From Burkholderiales bacterium (GTDB taxonomy: Bacteria > Pseudomonadota > Gammaproteobacteria > Burkholderiales > Burkholderiaceae_C): a DNA stretch of 64,000 nucleotides. The stretch is from the NCBI GenBank assembly GCA_016192425.1, contig JACPUE010000004.1, positions 62,001 through 126,000 of the forward strand, read 5' to 3'. Of the stretch, positions 50,749 to 60,576 are shown one piece after another. The notes below the pieces were generated by a model that did no database searches, was not told where the DNA came from, and saw only the letters and a list, made by a program, of their open reading frames with translations. Made by a program: the position numbers and the translations under genes. The stretch's first letter is position 1. The number at the start of each line of letters is the position of its first letter.

Positions 50749-52137
50749 TCAATGCGCAGCCGCGCCCACCTTCGCATCGGGCTTGACGCGCTGCAGCAGC
50801 GCGAGCATCGCCGCCTCGATGCGGTGCAGGGCCTCGGGCGTGTGGCCCTCGAAGCGCAGCACGAGCACGGGCGTGGTGTTGCTGGCGCGGATCAGGCCGA
50901 AGCCGTCGGGCCAGTCCACGCGCAGGCCGTCGATGGTGTTGATCTGCGCAGGCGCGGCAAAGGCCTGGGGCGCCAGGGCCTGCAGTTCGGCTGTCAGCCG
51001 GTGCGGTTCGCCCTCGGCGCACGGCACGTTGAGTTCGGGCGTGCTGTGGCTGGTGGGCAGGCCTTGCAGCACGGCGCCGGGGTCGGGGTGTCGGCTCAGG
51101 ATTTCGAGCAGGCGGCAGCCGGCGTAAGTGCCGTCGTCAAAACCGAACCAGCGCTCTTTGAAGAAAATGTGGCCGCTCATCTCGCCGCCCAGGGGCGAAT
51201 CGAGCTCCTTCATGCGCGCCTTGATGAGCGAGTGGCCGGTCTTGTACATCAGCGGCACGCCGCCTGCCTGGGCAATGGCGGGCGCCAGGCGCTGGGTGCA
51301 TTTCACGTCGAACAGGATGGTGCCGCCGGGCACGCGCGAGAGCACGTCCTGGGCGAACAGCATCATCTGGCGGTCGGGGAAGATGTTGTCGCCGCTGCGC
51401 GTGACGATCCCCAAGCGGTCGCCGTCGCCATCGAAGGCCAGGCCCAGCTCGGCATCGCCCGCCTGCAGCGCGGCGATCAGGTCGCGCAGGTTCTCGGGCT
51501 TGCTCGGGTCGGGGTGGTGGTTGGGGAAGTTGCCGTCCACCTCGGAGAACAGTTCGGTCACCTCGCAGCCAATGGCGCGCAGGATGGCGGGCGCCGTAGC
51601 CCCGGCAATGCCGTTGCCGCTGTCCACCACGATCTTCATCGGGCGGGCGAGCTTGATGTCGCCCACGATGCGCTCGCGGTAGGCGGGCAGCACGTCGGCC
51701 TGGCGGATGAAGCCGCCCTGGGCCAGCGTCCAGCTTTGCTCTTCGATGCAGCGGCGCAGGCCCTGGATCTCGTCGCCGTAGATGGCGCGGCCGTTCAGCA
51801 CCATCTTGAAGCCGTTGTAGTCCTTGGGGTTGTGGCTGCCCGTGACCTGGATGCCGCTCTTGCACAGTGTGCTGGCGGCAAAGTACAGCATGGGCGTGGT
51901 GCAGGGGCCGATGTCGATGACCTCCATGCCGCTTTCGGCCAGGCCCAGCATCAGCGCCTGGGACAGCAGTGGGCCAGACAAGCGCCCGTCGCGCCCCACG
52001 GCAACGACGGATTCGCCCTCGATGCGGGCGGCCGTGCCAAAGGCGCGGCCCAGGCAGCGGGCCACATGTTCGTCGAGGGTGCCGGGGACGATGCCCCGGA
52101 TGTCATAGGCTTTGAAGATGGCGGGAGCAACTTGCAC
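50749..52137 (-). CDS. Phosphomannomutase/phosphoglucomutase
   Basis: A 462-residue alpha-D-phosphohexomutase. The active phosphoserine loop is TGSHNPKDYNG, the metal loop DGDGDRLG, and the sugar loop GGEMSGH; the C-terminal phosphate loop is RASNTTPVL. It interconverts mannose-1/6-P and glucose-1/6-P for surface polysaccharide. The GTG at 52137 is preferred because an AGGAAA site precedes it and it gives the usual family length. It lies upstream of waaA, fitting envelope sugar metabolism. Confidence 0.9.
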   Translation of the reverse strand: MQVAPAIFKAYDIRGIVPGTLDEHVARCLGRAFGTAARIEGESVVAVGRDGRLSGPLLSQALMLGLAESGMEVIDIGPCTTPMLYFAASTLCKSGIQVTGSHNPKDYNGFKMVLNGRAIYGDEIQGLRRCIEEQSWTLAQGGFIRQADVLPAYRERIVGDIKLARPMKIVVDSGNGIAGATAPAILRAIGCEVTELFSEVDGNFPNHHPDPSKPENLRDLIAALQAGDAELGLAFDGDGDRLGIVTRSGDNIFPDRQMMLFAQDVLSRVPGGTILFDVKCTQRLAPAIAQAGGVPLMYKTGHSLIKARMKELDSPLGGEMSGHIFFKERWFGFDDGTYAGCRLLEILSRHPDPGAVLQGLPTSHSTPELNVPCAEGEPHRLTAELQALAPQAFAAPAQINTIDGLRVDWPDGFGLIRASNTTPVLVLRFEGHTPEALHRIEAAMLALLQRVKPDAKVGAAAH

Positions 52138-52262
52138 GGTGATGGGCTTTCCTGTCAAACCGGCGCCGATTGTAGGTGGCGCCTGTGGGATAGCTCGGGC
52201 GGGCGCAAAGCACATGTCCGAAAACGGCTAGCCTGCACGCACCCAATCCCTATGATGTGCCC

Positions 52263-53789
52263 ATGCCCGCCCCAGCCCCCCTCCCCGCACCCGACGACAG
52301 CCGCTACCTGGCGCTGTGCTCGCGCGATGCGCGCTTTGACGGGAAGTTCTTCACCGGCGTGACCAGTACCGGCATCTACTGCCGCCCGGTCTGCGCCGTG
52401 CGCACGCCGCGGCGCGAGAACTGCCGCTTCTTCGTGCTGGCAGCCCAGGCCGAGAGTGCGGGCTTTCGGCCCTGCCTGCGTTGCCGCCCCGAGGTGGCGC
52501 CGCAGGCGCTGGCCTGGTCGGTGCAGGACGCGAGCAGCATCCTGGTGCAGCAGGCGCTGCGCCTGATCGACGCGCCCCAGGCCTGGGACGCCCCTGAGGG
52601 CCTGGGCGTGGCCCGGCTGGCGCAGCGCCTGGGTGTGAGCGACCGGCACCTGCGCCGCATTTTTGAAGCGGCGCTGGGCGTGTCCCCCCTGCAATACCTG
52701 CAGACCCGGCGCCTGCTGCTGGCCAAGCAGTTGCTGACCGACACCCGCCTGCCTGTCACCCAGGTGGCGCTGTCCAGCGGTTTTGGCAGCGTGCGGCGCT
52801 TCAATGCGGCGTTTGCAGCGCACTACGGGCTCAACCCCAGCCAGTTGCGCCGTGCGGGCGCACCGGCAGCGCACAGCGACGCGGGGCTGTGCGGCAGCAT
52901 CCGCCTGGCCTACCGCCCGCCGCTGGATGCAGCAGCGCTGCTGGCCTTTTTTGCGCAGCGCCAGTTCACCGGCGTGGAATGCGCCGACCCCGCCAGCGGC
53001 ACCCTGCGGCGCACCGTGCGGCTGCAGGCCGCAAACCAGGACATCACCGGTTGGATGGCGGCGCGCTTTGACACCGCGCACCACCAGGTGTGGCTGCAAG
53101 CCAGCGAACACCTGGCCCCCGTGCTGGCCCAGGTGATTGCACGGGTGCGTGCCATGCTCGACCTGGACGCCGACCCCGCCGCCATCCATGCGGTGCTGGG
53201 CGCGGCCTTTCCAGGCGCCGAGGGCCTGCGTGTGCCGGGCGCCTTTGATGGCTTCGAGCTGGCCGTGCGCGCCGTGCTGGGCCAGCAGATCACCGTGGCG
53301 GCCGCGCGCACGCTGGGCCAGCGGCTGGTGGAACGCCAGGGCGAGCCCGTGGCCACGCCCTGGCCCGAGCTGCAGCGCCTGTTCCCCTCCCCCGCCACCC
53401 TGGCGCGGGCCGAAGGCGAGGTGCTGGGGCAACTGGGCATCGTGCGCCAGCGACAGGCCGCCATCGTGGCGCTGGCACGGGCCGTGGACGCTGGGCACAT
53501 CGCCCTGCACCCTGGCGCCGACGTGGCAGCCACCACACACGCACTGTGCCAACTGCCCGGCATTGGCGACTGGACGGCGCAGTACATCGCCCTGCGCGCG
53601 CTGCGCTGGCCCGATGCCTTTCCGGCAGGCGACGTGGCCCTGCACAAGGCCCTGGGCATGCAGGACCAGCCCCACCCAGCACGTGCAGCCACGGCGCTGG
53701 CCGAGGCCTGGCGACCCTGGCGCGGCTATGCGGTGCTGCGGGCCTGGGCGGCGGGCAGCATCAGCCCGGCTTCACTATCAAAAGCATAG
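52263..53789 (+). CDS. Ada-AlkA fusion: methyl-phosphotriester repair and 3-methyladenine glycosylase
   Basis: A 508-residue DNA-repair fusion. The Ada N-domain has zinc cysteines Cys40, Cys44, Cys71 and Cys74 (IYCRPVC, RPCLRC); an AraC-type HTH follows (GVSDRHLRRIFEAALGVSPL); then an AlkA glycosylase with HhH motif LCQLPGIGDWTAQYIALRAL and a catalytic Asp in FPAGDVAL. It likely senses methyl phosphotriesters and activates repair genes including the downstream ogt. The last codons (SLSKA) come from repeat copy i. Confidence 0.93.
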   Translation: MPAPAPLPAPDDSRYLALCSRDARFDGKFFTGVTSTGIYCRPVCAVRTPRRENCRFFVLAAQAESAGFRPCLRCRPEVAPQALAWSVQDASSILVQQALRLIDAPQAWDAPEGLGVARLAQRLGVSDRHLRRIFEAALGVSPLQYLQTRRLLLAKQLLTDTRLPVTQVALSSGFGSVRRFNAAFAAHYGLNPSQLRRAGAPAAHSDAGLCGSIRLAYRPPLDAAALLAFFAQRQFTGVECADPASGTLRRTVRLQAANQDITGWMAARFDTAHHQVWLQASEHLAPVLAQVIARVRAMLDLDADPAAIHAVLGAAFPGAEGLRVPGAFDGFELAVRAVLGQQITVAAARTLGQRLVERQGEPVATPWPELQRLFPSPATLARAEGEVLGQLGIVRQRQAAIVALARAVDAGHIALHPGADVAATTHALCQLPGIGDWTAQYIALRALRWPDAFPAGDVALHKALGMQDQPHPARAATALAEAWRPWRGYAVLRAWAAGSISPASLSKA

Positions 53790-53827
53790 CTGCTTACGCT
53801 TGCCCTGCAAGCGGAAAAACCAAAAAT
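53771..53827 (+). repeat. dispersed palindromic repeat, copy i (forms the 3' end of the ada-alkA gene)
   Basis: ATCAAAAGCATAGCTGCTTA, CGCTTGCCCTGCAAGCGGAA: CGCTTG and CAAGCG arms. It supplies the stop codon and separates the gene from ogt. Confidence 0.75.
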
Positions 53828-53851
53828 CGCTTCTAATCAAGGTTCTTCGCC

Positions 53852-54364
53852 ATGCGCTTCCATCCCTTTACCGTCCAATCCCACGCCGATACGCCCCTGG
53901 GCCGCGTGTGGTTTGCCGCGTCGCCCCTGGGCCTGTGCGGCCTGTGGTTTGACGGGCAGCGGCACCTTCCCGGCGAACTCCAGGCCTGGCCCCAGGCGCC
54001 GCAGCACCCGGTACTGCGCGCCGCAGCCCAGCAACTGCAACAGGTCCTGCGCGGCGAGCGGGCGGGCTTTGACCTGGCGTTGGACCTTAGCGGCGGCACC
54101 CCCTTCCAGCAGGCCGTGTGGCAGGCCTTGCTGCGCATTCCACACGGCCGGACCGTGAGCTACAGCGCGCTGGCGCACGCTATCGGCAAGGCGCAGGCCG
54201 TGCGCGCCGTGGGCGCGGCGGTGGGGCGCAACCCGCTGAGCGTGGCGGTGCCCTGCCACCGCGTGCTGGGGAGCGATGGCAGCCTCACGGGCTACGCGGG
54301 CGGGCTGGAGCGCAAGCGCACGCTGCTGCACCTGGAAGGCATTGCCATGAAGGCCGCTGCATGA
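53852..54364 (+). CDS. ogt: Methylated-DNA--[protein]-cysteine S-methyltransferase
   Basis: A 170-residue suicide O6-alkylguanine repair protein. The acceptor Cys is in VAVPCHRVLGSDGSLTGYAGG; FQQAVWQALLRIPHGRTVSY is the HTH. It follows the Ada-AlkA gene, forming an alkylation-repair pair. Its stop overlaps the start of the DMT transporter gene (ATGA). Confidence 0.95.
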   Translation: MRFHPFTVQSHADTPLGRVWFAASPLGLCGLWFDGQRHLPGELQAWPQAPQHPVLRAAAQQLQQVLRGERAGFDLALDLSGGTPFQQAVWQALLRIPHGRTVSYSALAHAIGKAQAVRAVGAAVGRNPLSVAVPCHRVLGSDGSLTGYAGGLERKRTLLHLEGIAMKAAA

Positions 54365-55556
54365 GCAAGCCATCTTCCACCACCCGCCCGGTGTCCGAAT
54401 GGATTGGGGAATTCATGCTGCTGTCCGCCCTGTGGGGGGCGTCGTTCCTGTTCATGCGCCTGGGCGCTTCGGAGTTTGGGCCGCTGCCCACGGCCGGGCT
54501 GCGCGTGCTGCTGGCTACGCTGTTCCTCTGGCCCCTTTTGTGGCACCAGGGCCAGTGGCCCGCGTTGCGCCGGCATTGGAAGCCCGCGCTGCTGTCCGGG
54601 CTGGTGAACTCGGCCGTTCCGTTTGCGCTGTATTCCTGGGCGGTGCTGCACATCACCACGGGGCTGGCCTCCATCCTCAACGCCACGGTGCCGCTGTTCG
54701 GCGCACTGGTGGCCTGGGTGTGGCTGGGCGACCGCATCCACCGCGTGCGCTGGCTGGGCCTGGGCATTGGTTTCGTGGGTGTGGCGCTGCTAGTGTAGTG
54801 TTTCGCTCTAATGAGCACTTTCAGCCAGTGGCCAAGGGGCCAGCTGCTAGGCGCAGCGGCGCAGGCATAACGGGTTACGTCAAGCCGCTGCAACAACGCA
54901 GATGGCCCCTTGGCCGCTGGCCCGAAGGGAGCCCCGAAAAAGCTGCCCAGCGTCGTTGCAGCGCTTGGCAAGGGCGCCACCATTGCCTGCGCGCTGCGCC
55001 TAGCCGGGCAGCTTTTTCGGGGCCCTGAAAGTGCTCATTAGAGCGAAACACTACACTATGGCGTGCGCCGGGCGGCGCGGGCATCAAGTCGGCAGCGGCG
55101 CCCTGGGCCATTGCGGCCTGCCTGGGCGCCACCACCTGCTACGCCATTGCCGCCAGTTTTGCGCGGCGTTACCTGCAAGGCGTGCCCCCGCTGGCCACGG
55201 CGACGGGCAGCCAATTGGGCGCTGCGCTGGGGCTTTTTGCGCCCATGGTCTGGTTCTGGCCCGCCACGCTGCCGGGGCCGCGCGCCTGGGCGGCCATTGT
55301 GGCCATTGCCGTGCTGTGCACGGGCATTGCCTACATCCTGTACTTCCGCCTCATTGCCCACGCGGGGCCCAGCCGGGCGCTGGCGGTCACCTTCATGTCG
55401 CCGGTGTTCGCCGTGCTGTACGGCGTGGTGTTCTTGAGTGAGCCGGTCACGCCCTGGATGCTGGGGTGCGCGGCCATCATCGTGGCCGGAACGGTATTGT
55501 CAACAGGACTCATCCGGAGGCCATCCAAGGCTGCACAAGGGATGGAACGGGCCTAA
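54361..55556 (+). pseudogene. EamA/DMT family transporter split by a MITE
   Basis: Codons from 54361 to 54792 encode five helices of an EamA transporter (ALWGASFLFMRLGA start) and stop at once in the element. Codons from 55059 to 55556 carry the second half (ATTCYAIAASFARRY, AVTFMSPVFAVLYGVVFLSE). Removing the element and one TA restores a 309-residue protein with ten helices. Substrate of the intact form unknown. The lesion looks recent because no other defects are seen. Confidence 0.92.
54793..55056. mobile_element. 264-bp MITE with perfect 32-bp terminal inverted repeats
   Basis: Terminal repeats 54793-54824 and 55025-55056 are identical in inverted orientation (begin GTGTAGTGTTTCGCTC). 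TA dinucleotides at 54791-54792 and 55057-55058 flank it, the duplication used by Tc1/mariner-IS630-type transposases. No transposase ORF fits. The inside holds two inverted copies of a module (54846-54899 and 54950-55004) also seen at 18.7 kb, plus a 17-bp inverted pair (54932-54948 and 55006-55022). Confidence 0.9.
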
Positions 55557-55566
55557 ACTCGGGGAC

Positions 55567-58479
55567 ATGTCCGCTGCGCCGTTTCCGCCCAATCCTGCAC
55601 CGCTGTCTGTGCAGGACTCTGCCATGGACCATGGCCGTCGGCAGGTGGAATCGGCGCCGCAGCCCGACCATTTCCGCACCATCTACGAAGCGCTGCCCGA
55701 CCCGGCGGGCATCACCCGCGTGTCCGATGGCGTTTACGTCGAGGTCAACCCGGCGTTCTGCCAATTGCTGGGGCATTCGCGCGAACAGATCCTGGGGCGC
55801 ACCTCCACCGAGCTCCACATCTGGGCCACCGACCAGGAGCGCGGCAAGCTCGTGTCCACCCTGCAGCGCGATGGCAAGGCGGAGAACCTGCCTCTCAAAG
55901 CCCAGCGCAATGGGCAGGTCATTCCGGGCAAGATGTCGGCAAGGCCGGTGCGCATTGGTGAAGAAGACTGCCTGGTATTCGTCTTCCACGACACCAGCGA
56001 GGAGACGCGCATCCGTGATGAGCTGCTGGCCAAGAACGCAGCCCTCGACCAGGCAGGGCGCATGGCCCAACTGGGCTACTGGGTGGATGAGCGCGGCCAG
56101 GGCCTGGTGTTCTGGTCCAACGTGTGCTACGACATCCATGGCCTGCCCAGGGGCTCCGCCTTGCCCAGGGACTACATCAACACCTGCGTGACGCCGCGCT
56201 GGCGCAACGAAATGCGCAGGCGCATTGCCGACTGCCTGCTGCACCACACGCCCTGGAGCATGGATGTGGAAATCCAGCGGCCCGACGGCTCGGTGATCTG
56301 GGGCCGCGCACGCGGGGAGCCGGTGGTCGAGAACGGCCGCGTGCAGCGCATCCGTGGGGTAATGCAGGACATCGACGAACAAAAACGTGCCGAGCAGCGC
56401 CTGCGCCAGTCCGAAGAACGCTTTGCGCGCATCTTCCAGTTGCTGCCCTACCCCATGGGAATCTCGCGGCGCGACGACAGCGTGTACCTGGAAGTCAACC
56501 CCGCCTGGGAGGCGATGTTTGGCTACACGCGCCAGGAGGCCCTGGGACGCAGCGCGATGGAGCTGGGCGTGCTCAGCCCGCAGGATCGCGCTGAGCTCAT
56601 AGAGGCAGCGCAGCGCAGCCAGTTGCTCGAATCCTATGAACTGCAGGTCACCCTGCGCAGCGGCGAGCGGCGCACCTGCCTGCAGTCCATGCGCGCCACC
56701 GAGTTCGATGGCCAGCCCTGCTGGCTGTTTGCCCTGCAGGACATCACCGACCGCAAGCGCCAGGAAGAAGAAGTGCGCGAGCGCGAAGCGCTGCTCTCGC
56801 TCACCCTGACCACGGCGGCGCTGGGCCGTTGGGACTGGAACCTTCACACCGGCATGATCGTGGGAGACGAACGCTGGCGCGGCATGCACGGCCTGGCCAC
56901 GGGCACCATGAAAGGCCCGGCCTTCCTCTGGACCGAGCCCCTGGGCCCCGAAGAAGTGCTGCGCGTGACCACCGAGGTGACGCGCCATGTCGCCCAGCCG
57001 GAAACGCCGTTCGACACCACCTTCTGCATCCGCAAGCCGCACGAGAAGGAGCGCTGGATCCGCAACCTGGGCAAGGTCGTCAGCCTGGACGCGGAAGGCC
57101 AGCCCGAACGCATGCTGGGCATTTCGCTCGATGTGACCACCCAGCACGAACAGGAAAGCCTGCTGCGCCGCCTGGCGCATTACGACACGCTGACCGGCCT
57201 GCCCAACCGTGTGATGCTGGCGCGCAGGCTCGCCGATGCCATGGATCAGGCCCAGGCCACCGGCTCGCTGCTGGGCGTGGCCTACCTGGACCTGGACGGA
57301 TTCAAGCCCGTGAACGACCGCCTGGGCCACGACGCGGGCGACCGCCTGCTGGTGGTGGCCGCGCAGCGCATGGTGCGCTCCCTGCGCCCGCAAGACTGTG
57401 TCGCGCGCCTGGGGGGCGACGAATTCGCCATCCTGCTGCCGCAGGTGCAAAGCGTGCAGGAATGCCGCCAGCTGCTGCAACAGGCCATGCAGAGCATTGC
57501 CTCGCCCTACCAGTTGGGCAAGCACCGCGTGGGCGTGACGGCCAGCATCGGCTACACGCTGTTCCCCCAGGACGACTCCGACGCCGACACCCTGCTGCGC
57601 CACGCCGACCAGGCCATGTACGCCGCCAAACAGGCCGGGCGCAACCGGCTGCACGAGTTCGACTCCTCGCAGGAGCGCCAGTCGCGCAAAGTGCGCGAAC
57701 AGATCCAGCGCCTGCGCGAAGCACTGCTGCGCGGCGAGTTCGAGCTGTTCCTCCAGCCCAAGGTGGACATGCACCAGGGCACCGTGGTGGGCGCCGAGGC
57801 GCTGGCACGCTGGCGCCACCCGCAGCAGGGCGTGCTGGCGCCAGGGGCCTTTTTGCCGCAGCTGGAAGGCACCGAGCTGGAGGTGCCGTTCGGCGCCTGG
57901 GTGCTGCAGGCCGGCCTGCAGCTGGCGCGCGCGCTGCAGGCACAAGGCCTGCCTTTGCCCGTGAGCGTGAACGTGTCCGCACCGCACCTGCAGCAACCGG
58001 GCTTTGCGCGCTGGGTGGCGGCCGAGCTGGCGCGCCACAGCGATGTGCCGCCCGGGCTGCTGGAGATCGAGATCACCGAAACCGCGGCGCTGTACCACAT
58101 CGAACCCGTGGCGCAGACCCTGGCCGACTTGCGCCAGCAGGGCGTGGGCGTGGCACTGGACGACTTTGGTACCGGCTACTCCTCGCTCACCTACCTGCGG
58201 CGGCTGCCGCTGTCCACGCTCAAGATCGACCAGAGCTTTGTGCACGGCATGATGGACGACGCTGGCGACCTGGCCATCGTGCAGGGGGTGATCGGGCTGG
58301 CGCGTTCGTTTGGCTACCGCGTGATTGCCGAAGGCGTGGAAACCGTGGACCAGGGCCAGATGCTGGCGCAAATGGGCTGCCACCTGGCACAGGGCTACCA
58401 CATCGCCCGGCCCATGCCGCTGGCCGACTTCATGGCCTGGAGCCGCAGCTGGCAGTGCCCGCCGGAATGGAAGCGCTGA
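55567..58479 (+). CDS. PAS-GGDEF-EAL cyclic-di-GMP protein
   Basis: A 970-residue soluble protein with an N-terminal PAS (about 30-150), further PAS/PAC modules to about 560, a GGDEF domain and an EAL domain. The GGDEF motif RLGGDEF is intact near residue 616, with an I-site RPQD five residues before it; the EAL motif (AEALARW, about 744), DDFGTGYSSL, EITETA, LKIDQSF and EGVET are all present, so both cyclase and phosphodiesterase could work. The ATG at 55567 is 10 bp after the interrupted DMT gene. Confidence 0.92.
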   Translation: MSAAPFPPNPAPLSVQDSAMDHGRRQVESAPQPDHFRTIYEALPDPAGITRVSDGVYVEVNPAFCQLLGHSREQILGRTSTELHIWATDQERGKLVSTLQRDGKAENLPLKAQRNGQVIPGKMSARPVRIGEEDCLVFVFHDTSEETRIRDELLAKNAALDQAGRMAQLGYWVDERGQGLVFWSNVCYDIHGLPRGSALPRDYINTCVTPRWRNEMRRRIADCLLHHTPWSMDVEIQRPDGSVIWGRARGEPVVENGRVQRIRGVMQDIDEQKRAEQRLRQSEERFARIFQLLPYPMGISRRDDSVYLEVNPAWEAMFGYTRQEALGRSAMELGVLSPQDRAELIEAAQRSQLLESYELQVTLRSGERRTCLQSMRATEFDGQPCWLFALQDITDRKRQEEEVREREALLSLTLTTAALGRWDWNLHTGMIVGDERWRGMHGLATGTMKGPAFLWTEPLGPEEVLRVTTEVTRHVAQPETPFDTTFCIRKPHEKERWIRNLGKVVSLDAEGQPERMLGISLDVTTQHEQESLLRRLAHYDTLTGLPNRVMLARRLADAMDQAQATGSLLGVAYLDLDGFKPVNDRLGHDAGDRLLVVAAQRMVRSLRPQDCVARLGGDEFAILLPQVQSVQECRQLLQQAMQSIASPYQLGKHRVGVTASIGYTLFPQDDSDADTLLRHADQAMYAAKQAGRNRLHEFDSSQERQSRKVREQIQRLREALLRGEFELFLQPKVDMHQGTVVGAEALARWRHPQQGVLAPGAFLPQLEGTELEVPFGAWVLQAGLQLARALQAQGLPLPVSVNVSAPHLQQPGFARWVAAELARHSDVPPGLLEIEITETAALYHIEPVAQTLADLRQQGVGVALDDFGTGYSSLTYLRRLPLSTLKIDQSFVHGMMDDAGDLAIVQGVIGLARSFGYRVIAEGVETVDQGQMLAQMGCHLAQGYHIARPMPLADFMAWSRSWQCPPEWKR

Positions 58480-58495
58480 CGCAGTGCCGATTTCA

Positions 58496-58562
58496 AATTT
58501 TCATAAAAATAGCTGCTTACGCCCGTAGATAAGGCGCAAGTAGCTATTGTTTTAATAGCAAA
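58496..58562 (+). repeat. dispersed palindromic repeat, copy j
   Basis: AAAAATAGCTGCTTACGCCC and GTAGATAAGGCGCAAGTAGC; TAGCT..TGC arms close a hairpin between convergent genes. Confidence 0.75.
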
Positions 58563-58563
58563 T

Positions 58564-60459
58564 TCAGGCTTCTACCAGGGACTTGACCTGTTGCAGTGCG
58601 CTGGGGTCTTCCATGGTGGTGAGGTCGCCGGGATCGCGCCGCTCGGCCACGGCCTGCAGGGCGCGGCGCAGCAGCTTGCCGCTGCGCGTCTTGGGCAGCG
58701 TGGTCACGAAGTGCACGCGCGCCGGGCGGGCCACGGCGCCCATCTGGCTGTCCACCAGCTTCATCACCTCGGCCTCCAGCTGGGCGCGCGCCTCGGGGGT
58801 TTCCAGCGCGGCGGCGTTCTTGGGCACGGCGAAGGCCATGGCCACCTGGCCCTTGAGCTGGTCGGCCACGCCCACCACCGCCACCTCGGCAATGTTGGAA
58901 TGCGAGGAAATGCATTCCTCGATCTCGCGCGTGCCCAGGCGGTGGCCGGCCACGTTGATCACGTCGTCGGTGCGGCCCAGGATGAAGTGGTAGCCGTCCG
59001 CGTCGCGGATGCCCCAGTCGAAGGTGCTGTAGACCAGGCGGCCGGGGATGCTCTTCCAGTAGGTGTTGACGAAGCGGTCGTCGTCGCGCCACACGGTCTG
59101 CATGCAGCCGGGGGGCAGCGGCCCCTCGATGGCGACCACGCCCTTCTGGTTGGCGCCGGTCAGTTCCTCGCCCGTGGCCTCGTCGATGAGCTTGACGTTG
59201 AAGCCATACACCGCCTTGCCAGGGCTGCCAAAGCGCGTGGACTGCTGCTCCACCCCGTTGCACAGGGTGAGGATGGGCCAGCCGGTCTCGGTCTGCCAGT
59301 AGTTGTCGATGATGGGCACCTGCAGCGCATCGCTGATCCACTGCGCCGTGGGCTCGTCGAGCGGCTCGCCCGCGAGCCACAGCGCCTTGAGGCTCTTGAC
59401 GTTGTACTTGGCCAGGTAGGCAGAATCCTGCTTCTTGAGCACGCGCACCGCCGTGGGCGCCGAGAACATGTGCGTGACCTGGTACTTCTCGACAATGCTC
59501 CACCAGATGCCTGCGTCGGGGCGGATGGGCAGGCCCTCGTACATGATGGTGGTCATGCCCGCCAGCAGCGGGCCGTAGATGATGTAGCTGTGCCCCACCA
59601 CCCAGCCGATGTCGCTGGTGGCAAAGTAGGTCTGGCCCGCCTGCGCGTTGAAGATGTGCTTCATGCTGGCCGCCAGCGCCACGGCGTAGCCGCCCGTGTC
59701 GCGCTGCACGCCCTTGGGCTTGCCGGTGGTGCCGCTGGTGTAGAGCGTGTAGCTGGGGTGGGTGGCGTCCACCCATTCGCAGGGCACGGTCGCATCCAGG
59801 TGCTGCTCGCGCAGCGTGGCCCAGAGGTGGTCGCGCCCGGCCACCAGGTTCATGGGCACCAGGCCCCGGTCCACCAGCAGCACGCTGGCGGGCTTGTGGC
59901 TGGACAGGCGGATGGCCTCATCCAGCAAGGGCTTGTAGGGCACCCCCTTGCCGCCGCGCGAGCCCGCGTCGGCACTGACAATGACCACGGGCTCCGCATC
60001 TTCGATGCGCGAGGCCAGCGAACCCGAGGCAAAGCCCCCGAACACCACCGAGTGCAGCGCACCGATGCGCGTACAGGCCAGCATGGCAAAGGCGGCCTCG
60101 GCGATCATGGGCATGTAGATCAGTACGCGGTCGCCCTTTTTGACGCCCAGCGACAGCAGGCTGGCGGCCATGCGCTGCACCTCGGCGTGCAGCTCGGCAA
60201 AGCTGTAGCTGCGCTCGGTGTCGGTTTCGGTGGAAATGGCCACCAGGGCGGCCTGGCTGGCGCGGTCCTTGAGGTGGCGGTCCACCGCGTTATGGCACAG
60301 GTTGGTCGTGCCGCCCACGAACCAGCGCGCGAAGGGCGGGTTGCTGTAGTCGCAAATTTGCTGGGGCGGGGTTTGCCAATCGATCAGGCGGGCCTGTTCG
60401 GCCCAGAAGGCGTCGCGTTGATCGATGGAGTTGCGGTGGAACTCGGCGTAGCTGCTCAT
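58564..60459 (-). CDS. prpE: Propionate--CoA ligase
   Basis: A 631-residue AMP-forming ligase producing propionyl-CoA from propionate, ATP and CoA. MSSYAEFHRNSIDQRDAFW start, YTSGTTGKPKGVQRDTGGYA P-loop and IDNYWQTETGWPI are closer to PrpE than to acetyl-CoA synthetase; TLPKTRSGKLLRR holds the acetylatable catalytic Lys. The product feeds PccAB and the mutase encoded at 16-24 kb. CCAAGGAGAACC precedes the ATG, and the promoter has the same 16-bp motif as the mutase/gntR region. Confidence 0.93.
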   Translation of the reverse strand: MSSYAEFHRNSIDQRDAFWAEQARLIDWQTPPQQICDYSNPPFARWFVGGTTNLCHNAVDRHLKDRASQAALVAISTETDTERSYSFAELHAEVQRMAASLLSLGVKKGDRVLIYMPMIAEAAFAMLACTRIGALHSVVFGGFASGSLASRIEDAEPVVIVSADAGSRGGKGVPYKPLLDEAIRLSSHKPASVLLVDRGLVPMNLVAGRDHLWATLREQHLDATVPCEWVDATHPSYTLYTSGTTGKPKGVQRDTGGYAVALAASMKHIFNAQAGQTYFATSDIGWVVGHSYIIYGPLLAGMTTIMYEGLPIRPDAGIWWSIVEKYQVTHMFSAPTAVRVLKKQDSAYLAKYNVKSLKALWLAGEPLDEPTAQWISDALQVPIIDNYWQTETGWPILTLCNGVEQQSTRFGSPGKAVYGFNVKLIDEATGEELTGANQKGVVAIEGPLPPGCMQTVWRDDDRFVNTYWKSIPGRLVYSTFDWGIRDADGYHFILGRTDDVINVAGHRLGTREIEECISSHSNIAEVAVVGVADQLKGQVAMAFAVPKNAAALETPEARAQLEAEVMKLVDSQMGAVARPARVHFVTTLPKTRSGKLLRRALQAVAERRDPGDLTTMEDPSALQQVKSLVEA

Positions 60460-60506
60460 GGGTGGTTCTCCTTGGCCTCGAATCCCGCCAGTGCTGCGGG
60501 TTTTGA

Positions 60507-60522
60507 ATTCATAATTATTCAT
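60507..60522. promoter_or_regulatory. 16-bp AT-rich motif upstream of prpE
   Basis: ATTCATAATTATTCAT, identical to 23636-23651. It lies 48 bp upstream of the prpE ATG in a GC-rich context, so overlap with the prpE promoter is probable (TATGAAT on the minus strand as -10 candidate). Confidence 0.7.
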
Positions 60523-60576
60523 GACGGGCTTGCGGGAATCTGACGGGACAGGCCAGCACCCTGCCCGTCTGCACTC

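Noticed and set aside
54362-55028. 209-codon ORF running across the DMT gene and the MITE
   Set aside because: It is out of frame with the transporter and owes its length to lack of stops in GC-rich DNA.
54793-55056. Insertion sequence with transposase
   Set aside because: Only 264 bp with no open frame of useful size; it is a non-autonomous element.
55510-58401. 963-codon open frame antisense to the PAS-GGDEF-EAL gene
   Set aside because: Shadow of the real gene; translation is compositionally biased and lacks motifs.
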